A stretch of DNA of 64,000 bases from Medicago truncatula (Eukaryota; Streptophyta; Magnoliopsida; Fabales; Fabaceae). Positions 24,034-35,427 of the stretch are shown piece by piece. The notes under the pieces are model-generated. The model did no database searches. It was not told where the DNA came from and saw only the letters and a program-made list of their open reading frames with translations. The stretch lies in assembly GCF_003473485.1 (NCBI RefSeq), contig NC_053048.1, positions 52,263,755-52,327,754 on the forward strand, read 5' to 3'. A program made the translations under genes and the position numbers. Within the stretch, counting starts at the first letter, position 1. Each line of letters begins with the position of its first letter.

Positions 24034-25154
24034 AAATTGGACAAGGTTTGTTGTGATGTTTTGCAAGAAAATAACATTTCTATAATAATGTTAATTAATA
24101 TTTTGAGGTAAATTGGACAAGGTTGATAGACATTTTAACATTTTAATGTCTAAATTAAATTTAGTTGAAGAAGACCGTCTCTAGGATCTCAAGTTCTTTG
24201 TTTTTTGAGAAATAAACAGTGAGTTTTTGTGTGTACGTGTGTGGCCTTGATAAGGCTTTATGCTATTACCTTTGTACCATGAGATTCACAGGATTGATAT
24301 TTTTTTAAGATTTTCCCCCTCTCTTCCCCTCTCTCTTAAAAATAAATAAATAAAAGAGATGTTGAGAACATTGTGATAGAGAGTGAATTATAATCATTTC
24401 TTTTTAATGAAACTTTAAAATTCATGAAATTTGAAATCTTATAAATCCATAAAATCTTTTGAAATTGTTTAAAATCTTATGATGTAAATCCATTGAAATC
24501 CAAATTATAAATTTTGATAGTCTTTAAAAATGACTAAAGTCATTAAAATTTTATAAAGTCTTCTAATATTCTTAAAATCCGAATTCGATATATCCCCTAA
24601 ATGTTACTCCGCATAACCTTTTTCTTAAAAAAAGTCTACAAACTAAAGAGATATATAGATTTGTTTGAGAAATATACTAACCAAATAGTTTTTGTCAAAA
24701 TTAGATAGGTGTGACTCAATGTTAACTATCACTTATCAGTGACGTAATCCTATATATTTGAAGCATCTTTTTTCTTAAATGATCAATTATTCATTTGCAT
24801 TTAATAGCTTCTATTAACAATATGGTTAAGCAAAAAAACGTTTTTGTGTATGAAGTTTGCAGTAACGTTTCTGTATAATTATATTTGAATGATCAAAGGA
24901 AAAATGAAAATTGAAGCTTATACTATCATTCGAGCAAATTTTCATTTGTATTACTGGTGGATCCCCTGTACAAAAACAGCAAAGATTATTACAAAGAATA
25001 ACAATTTGTCTCCGAGCCATGCATCACATTCACACTCTCTGAGAGTTACACTGAGTAACAGGAGCAACTTTTAATTTATTATGAGCCCAAACGATGGATT
25101 CAATAAGTTTATGCCAATAACCACGGCCGCTGAATAGAAACATTAGTTTAATTT
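24034..25154. other. Spacer between PME A and PME B (5' flank of A, 3' flank of B)
   Basis: No gene. The part 24340-24720 is repeated at 29643-29995, and 24735-25030 is repeated at 30231-30712, which marks the duplication unit. The site 24346-24354 (ATAAATAAA) is the paralogous empty site of the MULE at 28026, and 24723-24741 is the empty site of the SINE at 30025. Confidence 0.8.
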
Positions 25155-27110
25155 TCAAGCTTTGAAGCCAAGGTAGTGAGGAACATGAAGACCATTCAAC
25201 CATTCAGCTGCAGACTTGGGTCCAGCTTGGAGCCATATACCAGCTGTGAATTTGTTAGCCTCGGCCCTGCTAATGACACCGTGATAACCCTTCCACTTGA
25301 CCCTCCTCGCAACATTGGCACCAGGTCCGGTGTTTGCATACTCTGCATAGTAACATGTGTTGTGATTTTGTTCTCCTTGCCAAATGGTCCATCCATCTGG
25401 ATGAATGAAATCACCAATGGTGGATTCCATGACGACAGTCTTTGCTAAATACTTCCATGGTCTGCCCAAGTAAGACCGAATTGTGAATCTTTCTGGGAAC
25501 AATGCTGCTTCTGGGATGATATTGCAATCCTGGATCACAATACCAGTATTCAAATTCATCGTGTCTGATCCGTCTGCGGTAATTGTGTTGAATTGCCCTT
25601 TGCCAGGCTTTCTTACAATGATTGTAGAGTGTTGGATCAAGGTAGCAGATGATCCAAAGATGAAGTCAACGGTACCAGAGACAAGACAATTGCGGTAGTA
25701 CTGCCTGTTGCTTTGAACATACAAGCTGTCTTGGTAACCCACGATATGGCAACCCACCAAAGCAGACATATCTCCTACGTTTCTAAATGCCACAGCTTGG
25801 TGACCATCAGGACCGGCTGTGTTCTCAAATGTCATTGCCTTTCCAATGAACCCTATTGCGGTGTTGGCTGCACGCATGGATAATCAATTAATTAGTAATT
25901 TCGATCACACTGGCTATATATGTCAATGTTATATGTATATATTTCTCTTTTCAATGCGAGTTATGTTTTCTTCAAAAATAAATTTTGAGAGTGATGCTAC
26001 TTTTTCTTATATACTCTTTCTTCAATCATAAGGTATACAATTAATCAAATAAAATAAAAAAAGCTTTGATAGATAATAATTGAATTACGTACCGAAGGTG
26101 GCGGTTTGCATGGTCTTGGTACCGGCAGCAAAGTTCTTTCTACCGGTGACAATGGTCCTTGCAGGGCCATCACCATACATAAGAATGTTAACAGCATCCT
26201 TGGGTACAGTGATGTATTCGTCATAGACACCAGCCTTAACGTAGATAAAATACCTGCCTTTGTTTCCCTTAGGATAAGAGGCAAGAGCAGCCTGGATGGT
26301 TTTAAATTGGCCGCTACCATCATTGGCAACAACAGCATTAGGCCTAATATTTGCTCTCCAATTTTTTCGTTGCATTTTAGCCAAAAGCTTGCGATCAGAA
26401 GCAGAGATCCATGAAGGGTATCCTTGATCGTCAACAGTCACCTCAGAATTAAGAAGACGACGGGAAAGAGGTTTGATATCAAACTTCAAGTTGAATTGCT
26501 GGAGGATGTCGGACAAACCAGTCACAATGTCAAGGGCAACCGCGGTGATCTTTTGTACGCTGTCCAAACTCTGAACATGGAATTGCTCTTTGATTTTCTT
26601 CTCACCATCATTTGCATCGTCAAATCCTTCCATACAGGCTTGTCTGTAGGATATGACTGCACTCAACCAATTCCTCATATCAGCAGTTTGGTCATGAACA
26701 GCTTGAATGTTGTTGTCACTAAGACAATTGTTTGAGAGGTCAAGACTGTCCAAAGCGAATTGCATCAAGTCCTTGCAGTCATCAAGAGCCATCTTGGCAC
26801 CATTTTCCTTTCCATACTCAGTGGTGAGCCTTTCACTCATGTTAAAGGCGTTCATGACATTGTCAGTGGCTGCCTTCACGGCGGCTGCTATGTATGCCTT
26901 AGGGTCAGCGGCATCGGCGCCATGCACAGAGCTAAGAGTTTCATGGCAGAGTTTCTGGTCTTGTGCGTTTTGGCACATAATTCTAAGATTTCTTTGTTGA
27001 GTTTGAACCTCAGGGTCTTTACCATTTTTGTGAATGTCGACAACAACACCGATGATAACACCTACAACGAGAATAAGAGAAACGGCGGAGATAATTACCT
27101 TTCCCTTCAT
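25155..27110 (-). CDS. Pectin methylesterase B (PMEI-PME type)
   Basis: Exons 27110-26093 and 25867-25155 join in phase to 576 residues with the same architecture as gene A: signal anchor, inhibitor-like pro-region, RRLL and RKLL motifs, catalytic domain. Catalytic residues are Q363 (QAVAFR), Q385/D386 (QDSLYV), D407 (VDFIFG) and R474/W476 (LGRPW), all intact. Exon 1 is close to gene A, but exon 2 is nearly the same as that of gene C: 6 base differences in 713 by eye, and none from the stop codon to about 25577. By contrast 25 of 339 residues differ from C in exon 1, which points to gene conversion. The extra 5' UTR hairpin of C-E is absent. The donor is GTACGT, as in A. Confidence 0.95.
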
Positions 27111-28016
27111 TTTTTTAGGCTTATTGGAGATTATTGGAGATCCTTGCAGAGTTCTGGGATGATGTTATGGTTTTTATACGTTATCAACAAAAGTTTCAAC
27201 CAACCAAAGTAAATTCTATATTTGGCAATTTTTTAGATGATAGGCACATAATAGTCGTAAACTTCTCAGTTAATTTTAGGAATGAGTTGAAACACTATCT
27301 ACCACTATTACTGTTATGAGTAGAAAAAATTCTCATTATTGAAATGAATGTGCTAATTGAATTACAAAGTGGTACTTCATCAAATATATACTCAGTGAAG
27401 TCCCTAAAACAGGAATAACTAATTCTGTTATATACAGTTATTATTTGACAGTTACTAGTACAAAAAAAGTTGTCAAGTTCAGTCTATGTCTTTTAGCAAA
27501 TCATCTACACGCTATCGGTTTATGCAAACTTCTCATGCATAAAATTTATCATCTTTAACATATTTATTTTTTTAGGTTGCTAATAAGAAATGTCAAACGA
27601 CTTCCTGTTGCAAAGGCATTTGATGTATTAAAGCGCCGGTTCAAATCTAACTAACTTCTATTAACTACCAATTCTCTTAATAACCACTATTTTTCTTTTC
27701 TGAAATTGCAAGTTTGTTGTGATGTTTTGCAAGAAAATAACATTTCTATAATAATGTTAATTAATATTTTGAGGTAAATTGAACAAGGTTGATAAACATT
27801 TTAATGTCTACAATTAGTTGAAGGACACCATTTCTAGGATCTTGAGTTCTTTGTTTTTTGGGAAATAAACAGTGAGATTTTGTGTGTACGTGTGGCCTTT
27901 AATAAGAGGCTGCTATTACTTTTGTACCATGAGATTTCATAGGATTGTTATTTCTTTTAAGATTTTCGCCCCTCTCTCTATCTCTCTCACTTCCTCTCTC
28001 TCTCTCTTAAAAATAA
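27111..28016. other. PME B 5' flank
   Basis: Promoter and upstream region, with the TATA box at 27171-27178. It is similar to the flank of A, including TGTTTTGCAAGAAAATAACA and ACAGTGAG. A 200-bp stretch near 27460-27660 is not shared with A. No gene. Confidence 0.7.
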
Positions 28017-28025
28017 ATAAATAAA

Positions 28026-29642
28026 GGCTTAAATATGTAGATCGTCCTGTAATTTGGCGAGTTTTTGGTTTTTGTCCCTGTATCTTTTTTTGTTCTAAAA
28101 CAACCCCTGTAAGTTAATAACTTTTTGATTTTCGTCCCTCCCGTCAACTTCCGTTACAAAAACGCACATGTGGCAAACGGAGGATGACGTGGCAGTGCCT
28201 GACGTGGCAAACTTATTGATGAGTCACACAGTGAGAGGGACCAAAACCAAAAAACGAAATTTGTAGAGGGACCAAAGCCAAAAAAATAAAATTCGTAAAG
28301 GGACCAAAACCAAAAAGCGAGAAAAAAATAGCTTTCTTCATCTTCTTCCTTCCACCTCTTTTACATCTTCATCATTGTCTTCATAAATTCATCAAAAAAC
28401 CCAGGAAAAAATACTCAGAAAAGAGATAAAAAAAACTCAAAATCATCATCTCACTCTCAATAGACAACTTCTCACAAACCCAAACAAAATCCCCATTGAC
28501 AATGGTCAGATTGACATCTTAACACTAAAATCCACAATGTTCATAGTCCCAACTAAAATTTTATTGATAATATCGAAATCAAATTATAACAACAAAATCC
28601 TCATTGTGAATGCTCGAATTCCCAATATTGAAAAAATTCACAAAATTCTCAAATTGAAAAACCTAAAGAATGATTTTTTTTCATTACCAACTCTCGTCTC
28701 ATCATTGATCTCGCATCTCTGTTGTTTCTTGGTCACTCCAGATGCTTTCTTCATCAATTCTTTGAACGCTAATATCATCATTTTTGTTTCGAACATTTGG
28801 ATCGTGTTCTTTATTTCCGGTTGATTTGGAAGATTGTTGTGTGAAATTGGATTATAAGAGAAAGGTTTAAGTTTGATATGAATATTCTTTTCATTTGAAG
28901 TTCTAGAGGGATAATAAATAGAATTGAAAAATATGTTGGAATGTTGAATTGAGATAAGTTTTATTTTAAAGTGTGTGAAATTGGATTGCACGTTGAACAG
29001 TGGGTATATTGGTTTAATTTGATTTTGTTGTTTGTGAGAAGAAATAAAAGAGAAGTTATAATTGAATGTGTTGGATTGAGTTTGTTGTTGTTTTGAGTTG
29101 ATGGATTTTTGGATTTTGAAGTGATGAATTTCTGTGTTTGATTGATGATGATGATGAAGTTTATGAAGACAATGATAGTAATGAAGAAGAAGATGTGGGA
29201 AAAAGATGATGAAATGTAATTAAATTTGAATTTTTCGTCTTCTCGTTTTTTGGTTTTGGTCCCTCTACAAATTTCATTTTTTGGTTTTGGTCATGGAAAT
29301 AGTCAAGTTCATCTACAAATTTCGTTTTTTGGTTTTGGTTTTAGTCCCTTTACGAATTTTGTTTTTTTTGGCTTTGGTCCTTCTACAAATTTCGTTTTTT
29401 AATTTTGGTCCCTCTTACTGTGTGACTCATCAATAAGTTTTCCACGTCAGCATCGTCTGCCACGTCAGGCACTATCACGTCATCGTCCGTTTGCCACATG
29501 TGCGTTTTTGTAACGGAAGTTGACGGGAGGGACGAAAATCAAAAAGTTATTAACTTATAGGGGTTGTTTTAAAACAAAAAAAGATACAGGGACGAAAACC
29601 AAAAACACGCCAAATTACAGGGACGATTTACATATTTAAGCC
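28026..29642. mobile_element. MULE-type element with ~300-bp TIRs and 9-bp TSD
   Basis: It starts GGCTTAAATATG and ends with the complement CATATTTAAGCC. The arms share CCCTCCCGTCAACTTCCGTT, ACGTGGCA and GACCAAAACCAAAAA. The arms continue inwards imperfectly through a TCATCTTCTTCC / GAAGAAGAAGATG part, so the whole element nearly folds back. TSDs ATAAATAAA are perfect (28017-28025 and 29643-29651). The site lies in an AAAT repeat, so the exact TSD length is less certain. No transposase; the short frames (28537-28824 and its complement) are arm sequence. The matching empty site is at 24346-24354 in the flank of A. Confidence 0.88.
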
Positions 29643-29651
29643 ATAAATAAA

Positions 29652-30024
29652 AGAGATGTTGAGAACATTGTAATAAAGAGTGAAATATAATCATTTCTTT
29701 TCGATGTAACTTTAAAATTCATGAAATTTGAAATCTTATAAATCCATAAATTTTTTTGAAATTGTTTAAAATGTTATGATGTAAATCCATTGAAATCCAA
29801 ATTGTAAATCTTGATAGTCTTTAAAAATCACTAAAGTCATTAAAATTTTGTAAAGTCTTCTAATATCCTTTAAAATCCTAAATGTTACTCCACATAACAT
29901 TTTTCTTAAAAAAGTCTACAAACTAAAGAGATATATAGATTTGTTTGAGAAATATACTAACCAAATAGTTTTTGTCTAAATTAAATAGGAGTGACGTTCA
30001 ATATTAACTATCACTTATCAGTGA
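29652..30024. other. Continuation of PME 5' flank after the MULE
   Basis: Matches 24355-24741 base for base apart from scattered changes, which shows that the MULE split one duplicated flank. No gene. Confidence 0.75.
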
Positions 30025-30214
30025 AATCCAAAGTCTTGGTCTAGTGGTAAAAAGATAGGTCTTGAATCCGAGATAACCCGGGTTCGAGCCCCGCTAGTGC
30101 CTTTGAAGGGAAGTAAATGTAATTATCTTTGTAAGTGCTCTTTAAACCCGAATGTCTTCCCTGCCTTGGACTGGAGCACCATCCCCTCACCCTAAAATTT
30201 TTGTAACCAAAAAA
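30025..30214 (+). mobile_element. tRNA-derived SINE with ~19-bp TSD
   Basis: A tRNA-like head with box A (TGGTCTAGTGGTAAA) and box B (GGGTTCGAGCCCC) is followed by a tRNA-unrelated body and a short A tail. The flanks AACTATCACTTATCAGTGA (30006-30024) and its copy from 30215 are a TSD. The site is empty at 24723-24741. This family differs from the SINEs at 19517, 23932 and 36372. Confidence 0.88.
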
Positions 30215-30230
30215 AACTATCACTTATCAG

Positions 30231-30712
30231 CGACGTAATCCTATATATTTGAAGCATCTTTTTTCTTAAATGATCGATTATTCATTTGCATATAACAGCT
30301 TTTTTAAACAAGGGAAATATTAACTTGTGACCTTAGGGTACATCTTAAGGATTCCACTAATAGAAATTATGTTTCAAAAATTGCGTTAATTTATTGCTCA
30401 AAAAATCTAATATTAATTTTTTTCAATTAATACTTACCAAATATTTAATGATTAACATGTGCCCTAGGGGCACAAGTTAACATGATCTTTTAAACAATAT
30501 GTGGATTAAGCAAAAACACGTTTTTGCGTATGATAACACTTCTGAATAATTTATATTTGAATGATAAAAAAAAAATGAAAATTGAAGCTTAAACTATAAT
30601 TCGAGCAAATTTTCATTTGTATTTCTGGTGGATCTCATGTACAAAAATAGGAAAGATAATTACAAAGAATAACAATTTGTCTCCGAGCCATGCATCACAT
30701 TCACACACGCTG
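30231..30712. pseudogene. Orphan 3' flank of a lost PME copy
   Basis: The segment matches the 3' flanks of PME A and B up to CCATGCATCACATTCACAC, but no PME coding sequence follows. At about 30712 it passes into LTR-like sequence. In A and B the stop codon comes about 100-130 bp further on. A PME gene was therefore probably deleted here, or its unit was cut when the adjoining element came in. Confidence 0.65.
30311..30487. mobile_element. Small MULE-type MITE, 177 bp
   Basis: The ends AGGGAAATATTAACTTGTG and the complement of CACAAGTTAACATGATC pair imperfectly, with CCTTAGGG/CCCTAGGG inside. Perfect 9-bp TSDs TTTTAAACA stand at 30302-30310 and 30488-30496. It sits inside the orphan PME 3' flank, and the same site is uninterrupted next to A and B. 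Confidence 0.82.
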
Positions 30713-31550
30713 TACAGAGAGAGAAATCAGGATTGGAAATTGATAAGAAGAACACACGCTACAAAAGGAAAAAGAAGAGCTTGGAGTGAAGATTGGAATT
30801 GGAGCAAAAATCTGCAATCTTTTGTGGTTATTCTTTACTCTAATTTCATGAATTTTATTTCAATTTTAGTGTTCTTGGTTATGGACAGCTAAGTTATTTT
30901 CCAGGGTTTAGGAGAATCTTGTATGTTCAGAGACCTCATTATGTTCTAGTTTATTAATGTGAATTCCACTTTTTATTCAAATCAAATTTGTTATATTGAT
31001 TTTATCACATTATTAAGAATGATCAAATCTTTGCATGTTAACAATCAGTTAATTGATCAACGATCATACTGCAGTTAATTGAGATTAGAATTATTGCATG
31101 ATCAAACCTTAATTTTAGTCTTTCAGTCATTCAACCTTTTTGTGCTTTATGCTTTTCTTGAGTTTCAACTCTTTGAATGACAAAACAAAGTGTTAACTTA
31201 GGAAAAAGAATATTAATCACGAATGACCAGATGGATTAATAGTTTTACTAAGGGATTGGTGATTGAATAAAAATAAAGGAATTGAATTAGAACTAGACAT
31301 TAGGGAATCGAAACTTGCAAGTGAAATCGTGACCCTAGACCTCTCTCTATTGATTTACATCTTCGCACTTTTATCCTTCTTCGTCGTTACTTGGTTACCG
31401 AAACTATTCTACTACTTGTTCGTCTAAATAATAAATTAATCTTAATTAGTTTAGTACTTGTTAATTAATCCCTGTGGATACGATAATCCCTGTGTACACT
31501 TGCTCTAAGTGTGTTTTTAGCGCAACAAAATCCCAACAAGATTTAGAGTC
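30713..31550 (+). mobile_element. LTR fragment of a Ty3/gypsy-type element (fossil)
   Basis: The end of this stretch has TTAATCCCTGTGGATACGAT and GTGTACACTTGCT, which I recall from the 3' ends of LTRs of Athila/Tat-like Ty3/gypsy elements. No gag or pol and no second LTR were found, so it looks like a solo or truncated LTR. Its left edge meets the orphan PME flank. It is broken; age not determined. Confidence 0.5.
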
Positions 31551-31994
31551 GCACACAACATTTTGTCAATTATGAACAATTGTTTTATGAAATTTTGATT
31601 TTGATTAAAAGTATATGTATAGATGTTTGTGATTTTCAAATTATAGCAAACCCAACAAAACCATATTTTTTTCAATGATCCCAGCAATATAAAAAATATA
31701 ATTTAAATTAGGGAAGTGAAAAGGTCGGCCTTAATTGAATAAACCGAAAAACTTTATGGTGATTTTCACAAGTGTACGAAATCGTTCAAGTAGTAAACTC
31801 AAATGGCAATCTGGAGTTATATTGTATGATTACAAATTTATGACTTAATTGAACAAAAAAGTCTCTTTTTTGAGGCGCAATCCCCAGTTCTTATGGGAAA
31901 GGAGCCCTAGTAATCCGGAGTTTAACTGTGAGGTAAGTAAAGTCTGACAAAAAATTGTTCAACTCAAGAATCGAATACATATTCTTCTAAACAA
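31551..31994. other. Spacer with repeat debris
   Basis: No gene. A piece near 31765-31800 (CACAAGTGTACGAAATCG) looks like the edge of another LTR in the opposite direction, and 31855-31950 is unassigned repeat sequence. Confidence 0.4.
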
Positions 31995-32280
31995 TTCTTC
32001 AAAAGACCTTCAACCCACGTAATGAATAGGTAGGAAGAAACTTTTCGGAGACCTCGACTTAGAATAATCGGGCCACCATACACCCGATTCACCAACATAG
32101 AGTGATCTACCGTTTCAACATAAAGCATAATCTAATAAACCCATTGTATAGTAAAACCCATCTTAATCATAATTTGTCTCAGATAATTTCAATCCATTCG
32201 TTCATAGGTCTTACTTATATCAAGTGTTAGAGAAACATCACCTTGTTTACCTTTTGTTCATCTTTTTTCTTAAAACGATT
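31995..32280 (-). mobile_element. LINE reverse-transcriptase fragment
   Basis: On the minus strand the sequence matches the RT core of plant L1-type LINEs (LKLDISK, then [16 protein letters not shown] in the copies beside D and E). It is a short piece with stops. The same piece stands 3' of D (44170-44440) and E (53128-53398), so it entered before the C/D split and was copied with the genes. Confidence 0.65.
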
Positions 32281-33110
32281 AACTCTGAAGCGTCGATACT
32301 TCAAAAATGGTGATGAATCCTGTCCGACATGTATCTGATACCATTACGTCCCGATACGCGTATTGGAGAAGTATCGGTCAATTAATATTTATTTTTTTGA
32401 GAAAAAAAAATTACCGATACGTGTCAGATACGACTAACTTGTACTCTGACACGGCTAACTTATACTCCGATACTTTGACACCGATACGTCTTTCTTACAT
32501 ATTTCCTTTTAAAAAAAAGAAAAATAAAATAATTAGAAATAAAACTACAAGTCTGGCCGCGCAATAAAAAACATATTGTCTCTTCTAACCCAAAAAAATA
32601 GGGTTTCTCATCACCACACAGCGATAGTTATTCCCTCTTCTAACCAATATCACCAATTGTATTCTACTATGTTTCTCTTTGCTCTAATGTCATGTTTCTT
32701 CTGTTCTTCTCTCTAATTGAGAAAAAAAATTGTTTGTTTTCGATATAAATTAGTGTTAACTATTTTTTTTTTTTTGAAAGGAAAAATTAGTGTTAACTAT
32801 TAAGCAGTCAACATTAGACAAATGTGTTTTATTTTTTATATTTTTATAGTACTTATGATGTTCTCCCGTACTAATGATGTTTAGCTATATTCTATTTAAT
32901 TTGTGCTGAAAAAAATATGTAATTGTCACTTGTTTTGATCATTTTCATTAATGTGAATGTTAGTTTATTATCATTTTTAATTATGTTTATACACTATGCA
33001 CTTATACTATTAATTTTAAATTTAATTTTTTAATAACATATTGAGGCCGTATCGCCGTATCACTATCGACGTATCAATATCGCATGGTTTCCGTATCGTC
33101 GATCAATCAT
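32281..33110. mobile_element. Insertion with GTATCG-rich ends, unclassified TIR element
   Basis: Absent from the matching place beside D and E (44440). The left end (GCGTCGATACTTC, CCCGATACGCGTA, GATACG repeats) and the right end (CCGTATCGCCGTATCAC, CGTATCGTCGA) are rich in complementary GATAC/GTATC words. This suggests a non-autonomous DNA element. The 32307-32567 frame is low-value. Confidence 0.5.
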
Positions 33111-33396
33111 TCATTTTATTTAACTCTTTTATAACTAATATGGATTAGGCAAAAAACGAAAACATTGTTGTGTATGAAGTTTGCAATAACGCTTGTACTC
33201 TTACCAAAATAATGGTTATATTCGAATGATAAAAAAAAAATGAAAATTAAAGCTTAAACTATAATTCGAGCAAATTTTCATTTGTATTTCTGGGGGATCT
33301 CATGTATAAAAATACGAAAGATAATTACAAAGAATAACAATTTGTCTCCGACCCATGCATCACATTCACACTCGCTGAGTGTTACATGTTTAATTT

Positions 33397-35350
33397 TCAA
33401 GCTTTGAAGCCAAGGTAGTGAGGAACATGAAGACCATTCAACCATTCAGCTGCAGACTTGGGTCCAGCTTGGAGCCATATACCAGCTGTGAATTTGTTAG
33501 CCTCGGCCCTGCTAATGACACCGTGATAACCCTTCCACTTGACCCTCCTCGCAACATTGGCACCAGGTCCGGTGTTTGCATACTCTGCATAGTAACATGT
33601 GTTGTGATTTTGTTCTCCTTGCCAAATGGTCCATCCATCTGGATGAATGAAATCACCAATGGTGGATTCCATGACGACAGTCTTTGCTAAATACTTCCAT
33701 GGTCTGCCCAAGTAAGACCGAATTGTGAATCTTTCTGGGAACAATGCTGCTTCTGGGATGATATTGCAATCCTGGATCACAATACCAGTATTCAAATTCA
33801 TCGTGTCTGATCCGTCTGCAGTAATTGTGTTGAATTGCCCTTTGCCAGGCTTTCTTACAATGATTGTAGAGTGTTGGATCAAGGTAGCAGATGATCCAAA
33901 GATGAAGTCAACGGTACCCGAGACAAGACAATTGCGGTAGTACTGTCTGTTGCTTTGAACATACAAGCTGTCTTGGTAACCCACGATATGGCAACCCACC
34001 AAAGCAGACATATCTCCTTGGTTTCTAAATGCCACAGCTTGGTGACCATCAGGACCGGCTGTGTTCTCAAATGTCATTGCCTTTCCAATGAACCCCATTG
34101 CGGTGTTGGCTGCATTCATGGATAATCAATTAATTAGTAATTTCGATCACATTGGCTATATATGTCAATGTTATATGTGTATCTATATCTTTTCAATGTT
34201 AGTTATGTTTTCTTCAAAAATGAATTTTGAGAGTGATGCCACTTTTTCTCATATACTCTTTCTTCATTCATAAGTAAATAATTAATTAAATAAAATAAAA
34301 AAGTTTTGATCGATGATAATTGAATTAAGTACCGAAGGTGGCGGTTTGCATGGTCTTGACACCAGCAGCAAAGCTCTTTCTACCAGTGACAATGGTCCTT
34401 GCAGGGCCATCACCATACATAAGAATGTTAACAGCATCCTTGGGGACAGTGATGTATTCGTCATAGACACCGGCCTTAACGTAGATAACATATCTGCCTT
34501 TGTTTCCCTTAGGGTAAGAGGCAAGAGCAGCCTGGATGGTTTTAAATTGGCCGCTACCATCCTTGGCAACAACAGCATTAGGCATAATATTTGCTCTCCA
34601 ATTTTTTCGTTGCATTTTAGCCAAAAGCTTGCGATCAGAAGAAGAGATCCATGAAGGGTATCCTTGATCGTCAACAGTCACCTCAGAATTAAGAAGACGA
34701 CGGGAAGCAGGTTTGACATCAAACTTCAAGTTGAATTGCTGGAGGATGTCGGACAAACCAGTCACAATGTCAAGGGCAACAGCGGTAACCTTTTGTACGC
34801 TGTCCAAACTCTGAACATGGAATTGCTCCTTGATCTTCTTCTCACCATCATTTGCATCGTCAAATCCTTCCATACAAGCTTGTCTGTAAGAGATAACCGC
34901 ACTCAACCAATTCCTCATATCAGCGATTTGGTCATGAACAGCTTGAATGTTGTTGTCATGAACACACTTGGTGGAGAGGTCAAGACTGTCCAAAGCGAAT
35001 TGCATCAAGTCCTTGCAGTCATTAAGAGCCATCTTGGCACCATTTTCCTTTCCATACTCAGTGGTGAGCCTTTCACTCATGTTAAAGGCCTTAATGACAT
35101 TGTCGGTGGCTGCCTTCACGGAGGCTGCTATGTATGCCTTCGGGTCAGCGGCATCGGCGCCATGCACAGAGCTAAGAGTTTCATGACAGAGTTTTTGGTC
35201 TTGTGAGTTTTGGCACATAATTCTAAGATTTCTTTGTTGAGTTTGAACCTCGGGGTCTTCACCATTTTTGCGAACGGCGACAACAACACCGATGGCAACA
35301 CCTACAACGAGAATAAGAGAAACAGCGGAGATAATTACCTTTCCCGACAT
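33397..35350 (-). CDS. Pectin methylesterase C (PMEI-PME type)
   Basis: Exons 35350-34333 and 34109-33397 join in phase to 576 residues (start MSGKVIIS). The signal anchor, inhibitor-like region, RRLL/RKLL cleavage motifs and catalytic set (Q363, Q385/D386, D407, R474) are complete. Exon 1 and the 5' UTR group with D and E (for example VVGVAIGVV, STKCVH, and the UTR hairpin), whereas exon 2 is almost the same as that of B. The gene is therefore a mosaic. The donor is GTACTT, unlike GTACGT in A and B, but still GT. The TATA box at 35469-35476 lies about 120 bp upstream of the ATG because of the longer 5' UTR. Confidence 0.95.
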
Positions 35351-35398
35351 TTATTTTTTATTTTTTATTTTCTACTCAAATTATTAGAAGACTAGTTT

Positions 35399-35427
35399 CC
35401 TCCCCTTAGGTGTTTTAGTAGGGGAGG
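35399..35427 (-). promoter_or_regulatory. 5' UTR hairpin, PME C
   Basis: CCTCCCC and GGGGAGG are separated by about 15 nt, between the TATA box and the ATG, so the leader RNA can form a 7-bp G/C stem. Genes D (46776-46804) and E (55734-55762) share it; A and B lack the whole insert of about 50 nt. An effect on translation is inference. Confidence 0.5.

Noticed and set aside
30041-30117. Possible tRNA gene (box A and box B words)
   Set aside because: The sequence does not fold into a proper cloverleaf with a 3' acceptor match, and it has a body, A tail and TSD, so it is a SINE. The same holds for 19517, 23932, 36372 and 63806.
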